Part shown: positions 1 to 7,843 of the stretch, piece by piece
Numbering within the stretch: the stretch's first letter is position 1
How the letters are laid out: each line of letters begins with the position of its first letter
From: Sorangium cellulosum
GTDB lineage: Bacteria > Myxococcota_A > Polyangia > Polyangiales > Polyangiaceae
Reading direction: 5' to 3'
NCBI RefSeq assembly: GCF_002950945.1
Contig: NZ_CP012673.1
Coordinates: forward strand, 10,802,501-10,866,500
DNA length: 64,000 bases
Notes under the pieces: generated by a model
Seen by the model: only the letters and a program-made list of their open reading frames with translations
Database searches by the model: none
Told to the model about the DNA's origin: nothing
Made by a program: the position numbers and the translations under genes

Positions 1-1
1 G

Positions 2-154
2 CCCGCGCGCACGCTCGAGGAGGTCGAGCGGCGCGCCATCCTCGCCGCGCTCGATCGGCACGGCGGCAACCAGGCCCGCGCCGCGGCGGAGCTCGGGATC
101 GGCGCGTCGACGCTCTACCGCAAGCTCAGGAGCTACGCGCGCGGCGCCGGGTAG
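2..154 (+). CDS. C-terminal end of a Fis-type (sigma-54 activator-like) regulator, partial
   Basis: Only the last 50 residues are inside the window; the gene enters from the left edge. The frame reads LEEVERRAILAALDRHGGNQ then ARAAAELGIGASTLYRKLRS, a classic Fis-type helix-turn-helix as found at the C-terminus of NtrC-family sigma-54 activators and some response regulators. The last helix (STLYRKLRSY) is the DNA-recognition helix. The stop at 152-154 lies 70 bp before the kinase start at 225, so the two could be co-transcribed. Without the receiver and AAA domains the exact subfamily cannot be told. Confidence 0.75.
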   Translation, partial: PARTLEEVERRAILAALDRHGGNQARAAAELGIGASTLYRKLRSYARGAG

Positions 155-224
155 CGGGAGAATGAGCTAGAGTCCCCTCGCCCGCACACCCTTGCTCCTC
201 GCATCTCCCCAGGGGGCGCTCGCC

Positions 225-1915
225 ATGCAGCTCGGCTCTTCCCTCGCGGATCGCTTCGTGATCGAGCGCCTGGCCGGCCGCGGGGGGATGGGCGAGGTCT
301 ACCGCGGCCTCGACCGGAGCACGGGGCAGCCCGTCGCGATCAAGGTGCTGCACGGGAGCTGGGACGCGGGCGCCGCGCGGTTCGCCCGCGAGGTGATGGT
401 CCTCGCGCGGCTCGACCACCCCCTCGTCGTGCGCCACGTGGCCGAGGGCGTCCTCCCCTCGGGCGAGCCGTACCTGGTCATGGAGTGGCTCGACGGCGAG
501 GACCTCGCGTCGCGGCTCGCGCGAGGGTGGCTCGGCGCGCAGGACGGCGTGGCGCTCGCCCTGTCCGTCGCCGAGGCGCTCGCCGCGCTGCACGCGGGCG
601 GCATCGTCCACCGCGACCTCAAGCCGAGCAACATCTTCCTCGTCGAGGGCCGCGCCGATCGGATCAAGATCCTCGACTTCGGCCTCGTCCAGGTCGAGGC
701 GATGACGCCCATCACCGCCTCGGGGACGCTGCTCGGGACGGTGGCGTACATGGCGCCCGAGCAGGCGCGCGGCGCGCGGCAGATGGACGCGCGCGCGGAC
801 GTGTTCGCGCTCGGCTGCGTGCTCTTCGAGTGCCTGACGGGCGAGCCCCCGTTCGCGGCGGCCTCGGCGGAGGCCGCCCTGACGAAGATCCTGTTCGAGG
901 AGACCCCACACCTGCGCGACCGGATGCCCGGCGCGCCGCCCGCGCTCGACGCGCTGCTCGCGCGCATGCTCGCGAAGGACCCGGCAGACCGGCTGCGGGA
1001 CGGGCGCTCGGCCGCCGCCCTGCTGCGGGCGCTCGGCGCGGTGCACGTGCGGGACGTCGAGCCCGGCGGCGCGGGGGCGCGCACCCCGGACCTCGGGCTC
1101 GTGGACACGGAGGAGACGCCGAGCGCGCTCGCGCTGGCGACGACGTCGCAGGCGGCGTGTGCGCCCGAGCTGCCCGCGCTGACCGACAGCGAGCAGCGGG
1201 CCGTGACGGTGATCCAGAGCGCGTGCGGCATCCGCGGCGGCGAGCCGCTCCCGACGCGGCAGGAGCGGCTCGCGGCGCGTGTGGCCGAGCGGATCGGCGC
1301 GCGCGACCACGCGCGGGTGACGGAGTTTTTGGGCGAGATCATCGACGCGCCCTTCCCGGACGACCGGAGCGCGCCGCTCCGGACCGCGCGCAGGGACGCC
1401 CAGGTCATGAGCGAGCAGGTGCGCGCGGCGTTCCTCGACTTCATCGCCGCCGAGTGCGCGGCGCGCCCGCTCCTCGTCCTGATCGAGGATCTGCACTGGG
1501 GCGACGGCGCCACGGCGCGGCTGCTCGACGTCGCCCTGCGCGAGCTGCGGGAGCGGCCGCTCTTCGTGCTCGCCCTGGCCCGCCCCGAGATCCACGACGT
1601 GTTCCCGGAGCTCTGGGCGACCCGCCGGCTCCAGGAGATCCGCCTGCGGGAGCTGCCGAGGAAGGCGGCCGAGCGCCTCGCGGCGCACGTGCTCGGCGGC
1701 CGCGCGGGCGCGGCGACGATCGAGCGGGTCGTGCGGCTCTCGGAGGGCAACACGTTCTATCTGGAGGAGCTCATCCGCGCGACGGCCGAGGGCCGGGGCG
1801 AGGACCTGCCCGAGACGGTGGTCGCCATGGTGCAGTCGCGCCTCGGCGCGCTCGCCGACGAGGACCGGCGCACCCTGCGCGCGGCGAGCGTCTTCGGCGA
1901 GACGTTCTGCAAGGG
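225..1915 (+). pseudogene. Ser/Thr protein kinase with AAA ATPase region, internally deleted and 3'-truncated
   Basis: The ATG at 225 follows an AGGGGG stretch. The kinase domain is complete: Gly loop GRGGMGEVYRG, VAIKVL lysine, HRDLKPSN catalytic loop, DFG, and APEQ. It should phosphorylate Ser/Thr. After the kinase domain the frame jumps from a short region (ALTDSEQRAVTVIQ) straight to the late part of the ATPase module (LLVLIEDLHWGD, LSEGNTFYLEELI, FGETFCKG). In related myxobacterial kinases a Walker A loop lies between these parts; here it is missing, which suggests an in-frame internal deletion. After FGETFCKG (about 1913) similarity to the family ends and the frame runs through unrelated sequence to 2339. 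The usual C-terminal TPR region is absent. A TPR tail of this type lies at 52741-53379. Confidence 0.75.
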
Positions 1916-2454
1916 GGAAACAATTCGGAGACGCAGAAGTAAACCTGAATGGTTCCGAAATGTTGGCTGCTGTGCCCGACAGCTGCGTGGCAGGCGCGGG
2001 GAGGCCGGGGGAGCTGTACGGGGCCATGGGCGCGCCCGTGCCGGTGCCGGCGGCGCGGGTCGTCAAGGGCGCGGCTTCGGATCGCTGCGCCCGGGGACGC
2101 GCTCGGGCCAGTGGTCGTTCACCATCCAGCGGCTCGGTGAGGAGGAACTCGGCGCGGCCGCCGTCGAGCGCAGGGCGCCGGAGCCGATCGGCGCGGTGCC
2201 TCGCCGCGGCGCGGGCGTCGGGCCGCCGGACGGCCGCTCCGCACCTAGGCGACGCCGAGGTCCCCGGGCACGAACTCGGGGCCGCCGTCGTCTACCTAGG
2301 CACGCTCGGGTTGTCGCGGATGTCGGCCACCTCCGCTAGTTCCGCGTGTCAGAAATCCCGCCAGGATTCCGCTGCGGGGGCGAACCGTCGCGGACCGTCG
2401 CTTTCTTCGGGATTTCAGGGGGGCGTGACGACGGATCGCTCGCCCTCGGGAGGG
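1916..2454. other. Junction region without a recognisable gene
   Basis: This stretch follows the kinase breakpoint. Base composition drops briefly around 1915-1965 and then becomes GC-rich again. Open frames on both strands cross it, but none shows a recognisable domain or a convincing ribosome site. It is probably scrambled DNA left by the rearrangement that truncated the kinase. Confidence 0.5.
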
Positions 2455-2655
2455 ATGGACCCAACCCCGGCCCAACCGCCGAGCCCTGGGCCCGGAGAAC
2501 TCGCGACGGTCGATCCATCGCCTCGAGCCGCCGTGGTTGCGTCGCTCGCCGCCACCCTGAGCCGAGCCGTCGCCCTCGGGGATGACGTGGCGGCCCGGGT
2601 CGTGCACGAGGCGATCGGTCAGCTGCTCGGGCTGCCGGTGGCACCGAAGCGGTGA
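2455..2655 (+). CDS. small hypothetical protein (66 aa)
   Basis: The ATG at 2455 is preceded by GGGAGGG. The product starts MDPTPAQPPSPGPGELATVD and ends in a helical segment (AAVVASLAATLSRAVALGDD, then AARVVHEAIGQLLGLPVAP). The Ala/Leu pattern of the second half looks like real protein, while the first 20 residues are Pro-rich. I do not recognise the family. It has no obvious partner, lying between the broken kinase and the STAS fragment, so it may be a remnant. Confidence 0.4.
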   Translation: MDPTPAQPPSPGPGELATVDPSPRAAVVASLAATLSRAVALGDDVAARVVHEAIGQLLGLPVAPKR

Positions 2656-3005
2656 GCAAGCTTGGGCCGAACGTCGAGCCCGCCGCTCGCGTCGACTCGC
2701 TGCCGGAGCCTTGCCGCTCGCCAGTGCCCGCAGGCTCACCTGGGATCGCCCGCACGCGGCGGTTGCGTGCCGAAGCGCCCCGGAGGCATCCGGAAAGTGA
2801 TGCCGGCAAGCAGCAGGCCTGTGCCGGGAGGCAAGCGCGGCGGCGTGCGCAGGCGACGACCCTCTCGCCGCGTTGCTGCATGGCGACGCCATGGCGGAAC
2901 TGCGGACGTCACGGGGAGCGGTGGGAAAACGAGTGGCGAAGCGGCTCCTGCATGCTGGCGCGGAGGCGGCACGCGCACCATGCGCCTCGGCGCCAGAGCG
3001 CAGAT
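2656..3005. other. Intergenic stretch, nothing recognised
   Basis: No reading frame here has a recognisable domain, and I see no repeat or hairpin of note. It separates the small ORF from the STAS fragment. Confidence 0.4.
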
Positions 3006-3175
3006 TCAAGCACGAGCCTGACACGGCTCATCCATGGTCCCGATGAGAGGCATGACCATCACCTGCTTGGTGATCGGGATCATCGGCGTGGACAGCTCCG
3101 CTAGCCGGCTCTGCTGCACCCGGATGATCTCCTCCTGCAACGCTGCGCGCTCGCGCTCTCGCGTTCTCGCGCGCC
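3006..3175 (-). pseudogene. STAS-domain (RsbR-like) fragment
   Basis: On the minus strand the frame ending at the TGA at 3006-3008 reads ERERAALQEEIIRVQQSRLA followed by ELSTPMIPITKQVMVMPLIG and TMD. This is the linker helix and first strands of a STAS domain as in RsbR-type stressosome proteins and anti-sigma-factor antagonists (xxQxxxLxELSTPxIPI...VMPLIGTxD). The rest of the STAS domain, including the phosphorylated Ser/Thr region, is lost: the frame runs into unrelated codons and stops. The N-terminal sensor region is also missing. It is a gene fragment. Confidence 0.6.
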
Positions 3176-3329
3176 GACATATCGAGCGCGAGGCGGGTGC
3201 TCGGCGAGCGCCTCCGCCGCCGCGGCAGCGAGCGTCGCGGCCCGCCGCCCCCCGGCCCGCCGCTCCGCCATGGCGCCGCCATGGGCGATAGCCCGGCGGG
3301 TTGTCGAAATTCGCGGCGAAAACGCGCCC

Positions 3330-4519
3330 TCACCGCGTGGCGTGCGGCGTGCGGTGTCGGCGGCGCACCGTCCGTGGGTGTTGACGTTTCCGTTTCCGTG
3401 GCGGCGCAGGCTCGCCCAGGACGGGGCGTTGTTCGGCGTGCTGACCCGCCTCTTCGTCGAGAGCGTGGAGCGGTTCTACGAAAAACGCGCCGCGCGCCGA
3501 GGCGCGTGCGGCGCGGTCAAGAGCGGCGCGGTGACCGCCGTGCAACGCACGTCCGGCGACATGCGGCTCAATCCGCATCTGCACGTGGTCTTCCTCGACG
3601 GGGCTTATCACGAAGACGGCACCGAGCTCGTGTGGATCGAACTCGGTCATCTTCCAACTCGCGCGGTCGGTCAGGTCATAGAGCACGCCGTCGGGCGGAT
3701 GCTCCGTTACCTTCGGCGGCACGGGCATCTCGAAATCGAGCACGACGTCGAGGAGGACGGCGAGCCCGAGGCCGCGCTCTGTGCCTCCGCCGTCTCGGGA
3801 CGAGAGTCGCGCCACACGTCGTCGCCCCGCAATGGCTCCGCGGGCTCTCGCCGTCTTCGCCGAGCGCGCTCGCGTACGACAAGCCGCTGTGCGCTGCGCT
3901 CGATGGCTTCACCTTGCACGCAGCGACGCGCGCCGGTGCGCACCATGCCGCGGCGAGGGAGGCGCTGCTGCGTTATGTGCTGCGACCCCCGATCGCAAAG
4001 GAGCGCGTCGAGCCGCAGCAGGACGGCCTGGTGCGGCTGTCGCGGAGGCGCGCCTTCGCTGACGGGACTGTCGCGGTGGACATGGATCCGCTCTCGCTCC
4101 TGTGCCGCCTCGCGGCCAGCGTCCCGCCGCCGCGCTTTCACACCGTCAAGTACGCTGGCGTGCTCGCCTCGGCAAGTCGCCCACGTTGGCGCGCAAGCGC
4201 ATCGGACCGCGCCCTGCGAAGCCAGAAGAGCCTACGAAGGCGGACGAAGACGCCGCTTCGAAACGCAAGCGTGGCGGCTATCGGGCGGTCGACAAACCGC
4301 GCCGAGCTCTTGCGCCGCACATTTGCGATCGACGTCCTCGAGTGCCCAGCTTGCAAGGGGCGGATGAAGCTCGTCGCCATGGTGACCGAGCCAAGGAACA
4401 TCGCCCGCTTCCTCTCCGCGCTCGGCGAGCCGACCGACGTCCCAGCACGCTCTCCCAGCGTCGACGCGGCGGCCGCCGTACTGGAAGAGCACCGTTCTGC
4501 GCCGCAAGGCGCCCGGTGA
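3330..4519 (+). pseudogene. IS91-family (Y2-type) transposase, frameshifted
   Basis: Segments of an IS91-like rolling-circle transposase occur in order but in different frames. The frame that includes 3350-3800 gives HRPWVLTFPFPWRRRLAQDG, then RLNPHLHVVFLDGAYHEDG (the His-hydrophobe-His HUH-type motif). A second frame gives DGLVRLSRRRAFADGTVAVD and FHTVKYAGVLA. The segment RRTFAIDVLECPACKGRMKL, typical of the C-terminal zinc-like motif of these transposases, lies near 4305-4375, and the last residues (PPYWKSTVLRRKA) are in yet another frame. At least three frameshifts are needed and the N-terminal region is lost, so the element is dead. Confidence 0.75.
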
Positions 4520-4709
4520 CGCCGCATAGCGTCTCGCGACGCGCCTCCCGGGCCAGACCAACGCCCGGACGGACACGTGTGCCCACGGCACGCCGATGCG
4601 CCCCTAGCGCGCTCGGCGCCGCCCAGACCACGCTCTTTCGACCCAGGACCGAGCCATCACGACGCTCGCGGTCCCACCCTTTCGGTTTGCTGCGCTACAC
4701 TTCTTCGCG

Positions 4710-4738
4710 CTGCGATCCGGCTTCTTTTACCTACGCGC
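4710..4738 (+). repeat. 29-bp dispersed repeat, copy 1 of 2
   Basis: The sequence beginning CTGCGATCCGGCTTCTTTTA is identical at 35101-35129. Here it follows the IS91-family remnant; there it joins an IS66-end remnant to a LysR fragment. It may be the end of a mobile element or a rearrangement hot spot. Confidence 0.7.
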
Positions 4739-4769
4739 CCTGAGGGGTCGCGGCGGCCGGCGAGGGCCG
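4738..4769 (+). repeat. 32-bp direct repeat, copy 1
   Basis: CCCTGAGGGGTCGCGGCGGC and the following 12 bases recur at 4801-4832 with one mismatch, giving a 63-bp period. The second copy ends two bases before the stop codon of the lipoprotein gene at 4834. Confidence 0.75.
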
Positions 4770-4800
4770 TTTACGCGTCGCAGGGGTGAGCGTCGTCAAG

Positions 4801-4832
4801 CCCTGACGGGTCGCGGCGGCCGGCGAGGGCCG
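4801..4832 (+). repeat. 32-bp direct repeat, copy 2
   Basis: This is the second copy of the repeat at 4738-4769 (one mismatch, G to C at the seventh base). It lies just downstream of the minus-strand lipoprotein gene. Confidence 0.75.
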
Positions 4833-4833
4833 C

Positions 4834-6072
4834 TCACCGGCGCGTGGCCGAGCCGGCGGCCTGCGACCGGCCCTGCACCCGCGCCTGAAGGCAGGTGTAG
4901 CGAGAGCCGGGGTGCTGCTTCTCCCTGGTGTACGTCAACGGCTCCTGTACCTGCGCGACGGGGCGCCCGTCGACCTGCACGCGCAGCGAGAACACGTCGC
5001 CCGGGGCGAGCGCCTGCTCGTCCTCCACCACCGTGCGCACGTCGAGCGCCCAGCGCGCCTGCTCCTTCCACGCGAGGAACGCGCCCGCGGAGAGCTGCCC
5101 CGAGAGCGCGAGCGCGACGCGATCCCCCGGGCGAAGCGCGGTGAGCGAGAGCTGCGCGGCGGCGCATCGGGCGGCGTGACAAGCCTCGATCGTGAGGGCG
5201 CGTCCCTCCATCTCTTCCGCCGGGAGCGAGAGCGCCGCGGTGGCGCCTGGCAGGCAGCGATCTCCGGTGAGCTCCGTCTTCCTCGGCTTCGACGGGAACC
5301 CGCGGAGCAGGACCGCGGGCGAGCTTGCGAGCACGACCGCCTCCTCGTGATGGATCTCCCCACGGAACGAGAAGAACGCGTCCCGATCCATCGTCACGAG
5401 CCGCGAGGCGGGGACGCCGCGCCGCTCGAGGTCTCCCCGGACAGCGGCCACCCGGCTCGCCGCCAGGCGCGCGGCCGCGTCCTCGGAGGGAGACTCGCCG
5501 CACGGAGTCGTCCCGTGGACGACGACCTTGCCGTCAGGATACTCGGCGAGCAGCCGCGCCAGGCTCTCCAGCGGCGCGGGGCGCGTGAGCTTGGACGAGC
5601 CCCGCGCGAAGGGGATGGTCGCCTGGACCGGCGTACTCTCGACGGGATAAACGACATAGTTCGGCGGCGCGAGCCCCTTCGCGACCGCATCGAGGCAGCC
5701 CTCCAGCGTCGCGGGCTTCCAGCCCGGGACAGGCGCGCGCGACGCGCAGCAGATGCGGCCCTCGTCGCCCATGACCCAGCCCGCACCGGCGGGATCGCCG
5801 CCCGGCGTCGGACAGTGGAGCAGCCCGGATTCGCCGGCGCCGGCGGGCGCAGGGGCAGCGCTCGCCTCGTCCGCCGGGCTCGCTGGCCTGTCGCCCCCCG
5901 CCGAGCCGCGCCCGGACGCCTCGGCGCGCGGCGCGGCGCCCGAGGGCGGTAGCCCCGCCTTCGGCGCGGAGGGCTGCGGGCTCCCGCACGCCCCCACGGC
6001 GAGGAGCGCGGCGAGCCCGAACGCCCCGGCGATGCGCGCTCGGCATGGGTTCCACGATGGCTTCTGGATCAA
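4834..6072 (-). CDS. OmpA-like lipoprotein, paralogue A
   Basis: A secreted lipoprotein of about 412 aa. I place the start at the TTG at 6072, because GAGGAGGAG lies just upstream on the coding strand; a longer reading to 6126 lacks such a site. The signal peptide ends in a lipobox (AALLAVGAC). A Pro/Ala/Ser-rich linker follows. Then comes a Cys-containing segment (GRICCASRAPVPGW) and a degenerate OmpA-like peptidoglycan-binding domain (IPFARGSSKL, LESLARLLAEYPDGKVVVHG, RLAASRVAAVRGDLERRGV). The C-terminal third has paired cysteines (IEACHAARCAAAQLSL) and is shared with the next gene. It probably anchors the outer membrane or envelope to peptidoglycan. It is a tandem duplicate of 6194-7381. 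Confidence 0.75.
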   Translation of the reverse strand: MIQKPSWNPCRARIAGAFGLAALLAVGACGSPQPSAPKAGLPPSGAAPRAEASGRGSAGGDRPASPADEASAAPAPAGAGESGLLHCPTPGGDPAGAGWVMGDEGRICCASRAPVPGWKPATLEGCLDAVAKGLAPPNYVVYPVESTPVQATIPFARGSSKLTRPAPLESLARLLAEYPDGKVVVHGTTPCGESPSEDAAARLAASRVAAVRGDLERRGVPASRLVTMDRDAFFSFRGEIHHEEAVVLASSPAVLLRGFPSKPRKTELTGDRCLPGATAALSLPAEEMEGRALTIEACHAARCAAAQLSLTALRPGDRVALALSGQLSAGAFLAWKEQARWALDVRTVVEDEQALAPGDVFSLRVQVDGRPVAQVQEPLTYTREKQHPGSRYTCLQARVQGRSQAAGSATRR

Positions 6073-6193
6073 GCGCTCTCCTCCTCTCACGAACCACGTA
6101 ACTTGATGCCGGGCCGATGTCGCCACGAGCTCCCGCAGCCCGAGCGTGCGCCGCGACGAGGCGCCACGGTCCCCCGGGGCCCGGCGCCTCCGG

Positions 6194-7381
6194 TCAAAGG
6201 AACGGCACGTCGCCCCGCACCTGCGCGCGCAGGCACGGGCCGCCCGAAGCGGTGAAGTTCTTCTCCTGGGTATACTTCAGCGGCTCCTCGACGTGCAGGA
6301 CGACGCGCCCGTCGACCTGCACGCGCAGAGAGAACCAGTCGCCCGAGGCGAGCTTCGCCTTGTCCGCCATCGCGGTGCCCACCTCGAGGACCGCGCCGTC
6401 CGGCTGGTTCCAGGCGAGCTGCGCGCCCGCGGAGAGCCCGCCTTTCAGGGCGAGCGCGACCGTGTCGCCCTCGCGAAGGGTGTCGAGCGCGAGCTCTGCG
6501 CCGGCGCATCGGGCGGCGTGACACGCCTCGATGGCGAGGCGACTCCCCTGGAGCTCGGCCGTCGGGAGGAGGAGCTTCGCAACGGCCCCCGGTATGCATT
6601 GGGAATGCGGCGGCGTCGAGCGCGGGGCGATGTTGCCGCGCGGCCCGTAGAGCAAGACCGACGACGTATCGAGCTCGGTGAGCACCTCGTTATGCCGGAG
6701 ATCGTCCCGCTGGCGCAAGAAATCGGCTCGGTCCTGGTTCACGAGCTGCGAGTCCTCGACACCGTGCTGCGTGAGCTCGTTTCGAACGGCGGCGACCCGG
6801 TCCGCCGCGAGCCGCGCGGCCGCGGCCTCGGAGCGGGCCTCGCCACAGCGCGTCGTCCCGTGGAGGTAGAGCTGCAGGCCTGGCTTGGCCGTGAGCCTCT
6901 GCGCGAGGCCGGTCAAAGGACCCCCCAGCTTGGCCGAGCCGCGGTCGAACGCGACGCGGTCAAGGAGGGGCTCCAGATCCAGAGAGCGATCGGGGACCAA
7001 CACCGGCGCGAGCGCGGGCGCCGCCGACCGGAGACACTCGTTGTAGTCGAACGGCACGAAGCCCGGTGCGGGTGACCGCGGCAGGCAGCAGAGGCGCCCA
7101 CCGCTGGCCATCTTCCGCTCGCCCGCCCTGCTATGATCGCTGTCCTGCGCCGGGCAGCGCAGGACGTCGGGCTCGGCTTCGTCGCTCCCCGCCGACTCTG
7201 GCCCCGCCGGCCCGCGAGCGGGCTGGCCCGCGGGCGCCGGGCCGCCCGGAGGGAGCAGCCCTGGCTTTGGCGTGGGGGCCTGCGGGCTCGAGCAGGCCTC
7301 CACGATGAGGAGCGCGGGGAAGAGCAACGCTCCCGCGGCTCGCTTTCGAACCCTGCTCCACGACGGCGATCGGTCCAACAT
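6194..7381 (-). CDS. OmpA-like lipoprotein, paralogue B
   Basis: This protein of about 395 aa has the same layout as its downstream neighbour: signal peptide with lipobox (LLIVEACSS), low-complexity linker, Cys-pair segment (GRLCCLPRSPAPGF), OmpA-like region (VAFDRGSAKLGGPL, LYLHGTTRCGEARSEAAAAR) and the C-terminal segment IEACHAARCAGAELALDTL. The ATG at 7381 lies five bases after GGAGG. The 121-bp gap to the next gene and the shared strand suggest an operon with B first. The paralogues differ throughout, so the duplication is old. Confidence 0.75.
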   Translation of the reverse strand: MLDRSPSWSRVRKRAAGALLFPALLIVEACSSPQAPTPKPGLLPPGGPAPAGQPARGPAGPESAGSDEAEPDVLRCPAQDSDHSRAGERKMASGGRLCCLPRSPAPGFVPFDYNECLRSAAPALAPVLVPDRSLDLEPLLDRVAFDRGSAKLGGPLTGLAQRLTAKPGLQLYLHGTTRCGEARSEAAAARLAADRVAAVRNELTQHGVEDSQLVNQDRADFLRQRDDLRHNEVLTELDTSSVLLYGPRGNIAPRSTPPHSQCIPGAVAKLLLPTAELQGSRLAIEACHAARCAGAELALDTLREGDTVALALKGGLSAGAQLAWNQPDGAVLEVGTAMADKAKLASGDWFSLRVQVDGRVVLHVEEPLKYTQEKNFTASGGPCLRAQVRGDVPFL

Positions 7382-7560
7382 CAACCCTCCTCGTGAGCGA
7401 CATACATCGATCGCCTGCTGGAGTCATCCGCAATGGAACACGATGTCAGACGAATACGGTCCAGCCGGGCGGGCGGGTATTGTTTGCCTGGATTCCCCGG
7501 AGCGTACAGCGTCGATTCGAACGTGACTTGAGGCAAATGGGCCCGGTCACCAGGGTGCAG

Positions 7561-7658
7561 CTACACTTCGCCACCAGAGTCCCCGCACTCATAGATGACG
7601 ACGTCGTACGCCGGATGGTCGATGCGCCCCTCGCGGAAGCTCCAGCCGACGTCCGATG
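7561..7658 (-). pseudogene. 3' part of a small membrane-protein gene split by IS66
   Basis: Reading the minus strand from the IS66 end gives PSDVGWSFREGRIDHPAYDV then VIYECGDSGGEV and a stop at 7561-7563. Joined across the insertion (one target copy removed) to 10350-10580, the frame is kept and makes a 106-residue protein. PSDV is coded within and next to the target duplication GTCCGATG at 7651-7658. Confidence 0.75.
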
Positions 7659-7843
7659 GTAACCGCCCGCCCATCGCCATGGGCATGGCCCCTTGCGGCT
7701 CTCGCCGCGGTCGACGATGCTGGGCGCGGTGCGGCATCGCCCGCGGCGCGGTGCGGCGCGGTGCGGCGCGGGTACGGTCGGTCCTGGGATGGCGCCCGGC
7801 GAACGCGGTCTCCGCCCGCGTCGCAGACCGAAGCCCGCGTTGT

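Larger units (their letters stand above)
4520..4833. other. Tail of the IS91 remnant with repeats
   Basis: No gene is seen. The stretch carries a 29-bp sequence (4710-4738) that recurs exactly at 35101-35129, followed by two direct copies of a 32-bp sequence (4738-4769 and 4801-4832). This is probably the 3' end region of the IS91-like element and its flank. Confidence 0.5.

Noticed and set aside
7433..7560. An attC site after the split membrane-protein gene, which would extend the integron to the left.
   Set aside because: No pair of GTT-type cores with self-complementary arms was found after the stop at 7561.
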